Below, in pieces: positions 15,444 to 17,141 of a DNA stretch of 17,141 bases (positions are counted from its first letter, which is position 1; each line of letters begins with the position of its first letter). Source of the DNA: CAYQQU01 sp964419545 (GTDB lineage Bacteria; Bacteroidota; Bacteroidia; Chitinophagales; Saprospiraceae). The stretch is taken from contig CAYQQU010000097.1 in NCBI GenBank assembly GCA_964419545.1, positions 1 to 17,141 of the forward strand. Direction: 5' to 3'. Position numbers and translations under genes: made by a program. The notes under the pieces are model-generated. The model worked only from the letters and a program-made list of their open reading frames with translations. It had not been told where the DNA came from and made no database searches.

Positions 15444-15469
15444 TCAGTTGGCAGTCTAATCCGGCTTTA
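15320..15469 (+). repeat. DGR variable region 2 (VR2) at the 3' end of the NACHT-FGE gene
   Basis: This is the ungapped partner of 12628-12777. This copy keeps more adenines in the core and has several AAC codons (Asn) where VR1 has TTC, TAC or GAC; it may be closer to the unmutated template. Core 15349-15412; identical flanks 15320-15348 and 15413-15451. Identity continues past the TAG at 15441-15443, so the repeat is not explained by protein conservation alone. Confidence 0.85.
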
Positions 15470-15518
15470 CCCTGTGAAATAAAACAGCAATTCTCGGTTT
15501 GAAACATTGTTATGCTCA

Positions 15519-15533
15519 CGTCCCAGCGGGACG
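15519..15533. repeat. REP-like hairpin
   Basis: CGTCCC and GGGACG form a perfect 6-bp stem around AGC. It is followed by AACTATCGGTAG. It looks like a dispersed palindromic element of the type common between Bacteroidota genes, and might also terminate transcription of the NACHT-FGE gene. Confidence 0.5.
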
Positions 15534-15574
15534 AACTATCGGTAGCCTATTTTGTACGCACTGATTGCCGTGCC

Positions 15575-15626
15575 GGAGGTACGGAACAGAAAAGCTGGCA
15601 AAATATAGCGTATATTCCGTACCTCC
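15575..15626. repeat. 12-bp inverted repeat
   Basis: GGAGGTACGGAA (15575-15586) and TTCCGTACCTCC (15615-15626) are exact inverted repeats with a 28-nt spacer. Together with the hairpin at 15519-15533 this suggests a small repeat element. I see no gene in 15444-15718. Confidence 0.6.
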
Positions 15627-15718
15627 CTTTAGTATTGTACAAGGCCAAAAGAGGCACATATTAAAGTAAATGATTTGCATAAAAACTTCAAGAGATTTGC
15701 TAGCTTAGGAAGGCAAAA

Positions 15719-15872
15719 CTCTTGCATTGGTAGCAGTGAACTAAGTACCTAATTGGATTTGAAGTTCCAAGTGCCGAATTAGTCTGCTACCAATACCGAT
15801 GTCGTACTCAATAGAATTATAGGCCCTTGAGCCTAGTAAAGGTGATAGTAGCCATCTAGTAAATGCAAGAGT
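15719..15872 (+). ncRNA. candidate IS110 bridge RNA (structured leader of the transposase)
   Basis: The 180 nt before the transposase start are strongly self-complementary. An outer stem pairs CTCTTGCATT (15719-15728) with AATGCAAGAG (15862-15871). An 11-bp stem pairs ATTGGTAGCAG (15726-15736) with CTGCTACCAAT (15784-15794) and holds a nested CTAATT/AATTAG stem (15749-15754/15777-15782). A third hairpin pairs TAGGC (15820-15824) with GCCTA (15831-15835). The outer and second stems share three bases, so they compete slightly. IS110-group elements are known to encode a bridge RNA in the non-coding end upstream of the recombinase, with loops that pair to target and donor DNA. The position, size and folds fit; the loop guides were not matched to flanking DNA. 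Confidence 0.5.
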
Positions 15873-15900
15873 CGATTACTTAATCATTAAACAACAAGTT

Positions 15901-17048
15901 ATGAAAAAGTATGCACTTTTCGTAGGCATTGATATCTCAAAAAAATGGATAGATGTTGGAGTGACAGTGGATGGTCAAAAGCCAGCCATGCCGCATCGCC
16001 GGTTCTCTAATAACTCCTCTGGTTTCATAGCTATGCTTCGGTGGATTAAGCGGGAAAGCCCAGGTCGAGAGCAACCTTTGGAGCAATGGGTTTTCGGCAT
16101 GGAACACACCGGTATTTATACCTTACCCTTGACGCTTTTTCTTGAGGAACAAGGCTTAGCTTACGTTCTCCATTCGGGCTTGCATATTAAACGCTCTCTA
16201 GGTTTAAAACGAGGTAAAGACGATCAGGTAGACTCTAAAGGCATTGCTCGTTATATTTACCTTCGCCGCGACGAACTAAAAATCAGCAAGTTACCCAGTC
16301 GGGTGATCCTGAAAATCAAAAACCTGCTAACTTTTCGGGCTCGTTTGATCAAATATCGCAATGCCCTCAAAGTACCTTGCCAAGAAATGAAACTTTTCCA
16401 AGACGAAGAGTTGAGCAAAGAAATTTTGAAAGACACTCAATGGTGTGTAACACAAGTTCCTTGTAAAAATTTTTGCTGAGTGCTCAATTTAAAAAGTTGA
16501 TTTTCAGTAATTAAAAGCGTTTCCTTTCAAGAAAGGATCAGCAAAAATTTTTGTTACACACCACTCAAGAGCTGGTGGACCAAATGAAGGCCAAAATTCT
16601 CAAAGTCGAAAAACAGCTTAAGCAGTTGCTTGAAGCTACCCCTTCGATCCAGAAAAGCTACCACTTGGCCCGATCAGTCAAAGGCATTGGCCTAATCTGT
16701 GCAGCGCATCTCATTGTACATACCAATAACTTCCAGGCCTTTGACACTTGGCGCAAGTTTGCTTGTTACATTGGCATTGCTCCTTTCCCCAAACGTTCTG
16801 GAAGCGCATTAAATAGGCCGGCAAAAGTGAGCCATCTAGGCCATAAAAAACTCAAAGCATTATTAACCAATGGAGTAATGAACGCTATTCAAACTGACAA
16901 AGAACTAAAGACCTATTACCAGCGAAAACTGGCAGAAGGCAAAACAAAATATAGTGTCTTCAATGCGATTAAAAACAAATTAGTGAGTCGTGTTTTTGCC
17001 ACCGTAAAACGAGGGACGCCATTTGTCGAGTTCGGTAATTACGCATGA
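15901..17048 (+). pseudogene. IS110-family transposase, interrupted by a 123-bp insertion
   Basis: Reading 15901-16440 and 16569-17048 together gives 339 residues, the normal IS110 length. The N-terminal DEDD (RuvC-like) part shows FVGIDISKKWIDV, FGMEHTGIY and GKDDQVDSKGIARYI. The C-terminal Transposase_20 part has SVKGIGLICAAHLI, FACYIGIAPFPKRSGSA (the Ser-rich site typical of IS110 recombinases) and LGHKKLKALLTNGVMNAI. The insertion falls between DTQ and ELVDQM; removing it with one target duplicate restores the frame exactly. The first part ends at a stop at 16477-16479 inside the insert. A DEDD-only peptide is unlikely to be active, so this copy is probably dead unless the insert leaves. 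Base composition is more AT-rich than the preceding genes, as expected for an acquired element. Confidence 0.9.
16441..16563. mobile_element. 123-bp MITE-like insertion with 5-bp target duplication
   Basis: The ends are TGGTGTGTAAC (16441-16451) and GTTACACACCA (16553-16563), perfect 11-bp inverted repeats beginning TG and ending CA. A second inner inverted repeat follows (AAAAATTTTTGCTGA near the left end, TCAGCAAAAATTTTT near the right). CTCAA is duplicated on both sides (16436-16440 and 16564-16568). It is non-coding and too small to be autonomous. The TG...CA ends and 5-bp duplication would suit an IS3-like mobiliser, but the family is not proven. Confidence 0.85.
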
Positions 17049-17141
17049 TTTTTTTCTTTATGAATTCTTGCATTTTACATAGAATTCGGCACGGAAGACC
17101 CTTGTGGTGTGTAACTCCTGTTTTGCATTGAAGATCAATTG
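17049..17141 (+). other. IS110 right flank with a second TGGTGTGTAAC terminus
   Basis: TCTTGCATT at 17066-17074 repeats the motif at 15720-15728 near the left side of the element, so the IS110 right end is probably close by. TGGTGTGTAAC at 17105-17115 is identical to the left terminus of the MITE at 16441 and may be the start of another copy, or of the parent element, running off the window. Confidence 0.45.

Noticed and set aside
15519..15626. CRISPR-like repeats
   Set aside because: The repeats are inverted, unequal and single; there is no regular repeat-spacer pattern in the window.

Overview
The window looks like an accessory region of a Bacteroidota chromosome, probably a Saprospiraceae-like filamentous or aggregate-forming lineage. 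I infer this from the gene families (FISUMP and FGE-type lectin folds, CHAT plus nSTAND pairs, NACHT proteins, a giant exonuclease-RecQ-UvrD helicase), from the lack of consistent Shine-Dalgarno spacing, and from the palindromic intergenic repeats. No rRNA, tRNA, CRISPR array or reverse transcriptase gene is visible.

Layout. 1-2265: a divergent pair made of a small secreted protein (minus strand) and a secreted M48-like metallopeptidase with a C-terminal FISUMP domain; a 17-bp direct repeat lies outside both genes. 2266-7119 (minus): one intact 1617-residue fusion of a DnaQ-like exonuclease, a RecQ helicase and a UvrD/PcrA-type helicase. 7120-7675: no gene. 7676-12751 (plus): an operon-like run of a CHAT caspase-like protein (split by an in-frame amber codon), an nSTAND NTPase joined to it by an ATGA overlap, and a secreted helical/FGE-fold protein (one-base frameshift). 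12965-13274: a frameshifted, shortened HRDC-type protein of the kind known as a diversity-generating retroelement (DGR) accessory. 13342-15443: a membrane NACHT NTPase fused to an FGE-fold domain (one-base frameshift in an A7 run). 15444-15660: palindromic repeats. 15719-17048: an IS110-family element with a candidate bridge RNA; its transposase is broken by a 123-bp MITE-like insertion with a 5-bp target duplication.

The main discovery is at the 3' ends of the two FGE-fold genes. The last ~130 bp of each gene plus 8 bases past the stop are collinear and nearly identical, while the rest of the two FGE domains matches only at protein level. The 15 differences all fall in a 64-bp core. Twelve have A in one copy, the other three are compatible with A in a shared ancestor, and 14 of 15 are at first or second codon positions. 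The core is flanked by 29 and 39 identical bases. This is the signature of adenine-directed mutagenic retrohoming by a DGR. With the HRDC-type accessory remnant lying between the two variable genes, the window reads as a target locus of a DGR whose template repeat and reverse transcriptase are elsewhere in the genome or lost.

Putting it together (inference): hypervariable C-type-lectin-fold sensors are coupled to STAND/NACHT switches and a CHAT protease effector, a plausible diversifying recognition and conflict system. Four of the five genes in this block carry an interruption, against none in the 4.8-kb helicase gene. The block is therefore decaying, expressed through slippage or readthrough, or affected by homopolymer sequencing errors.
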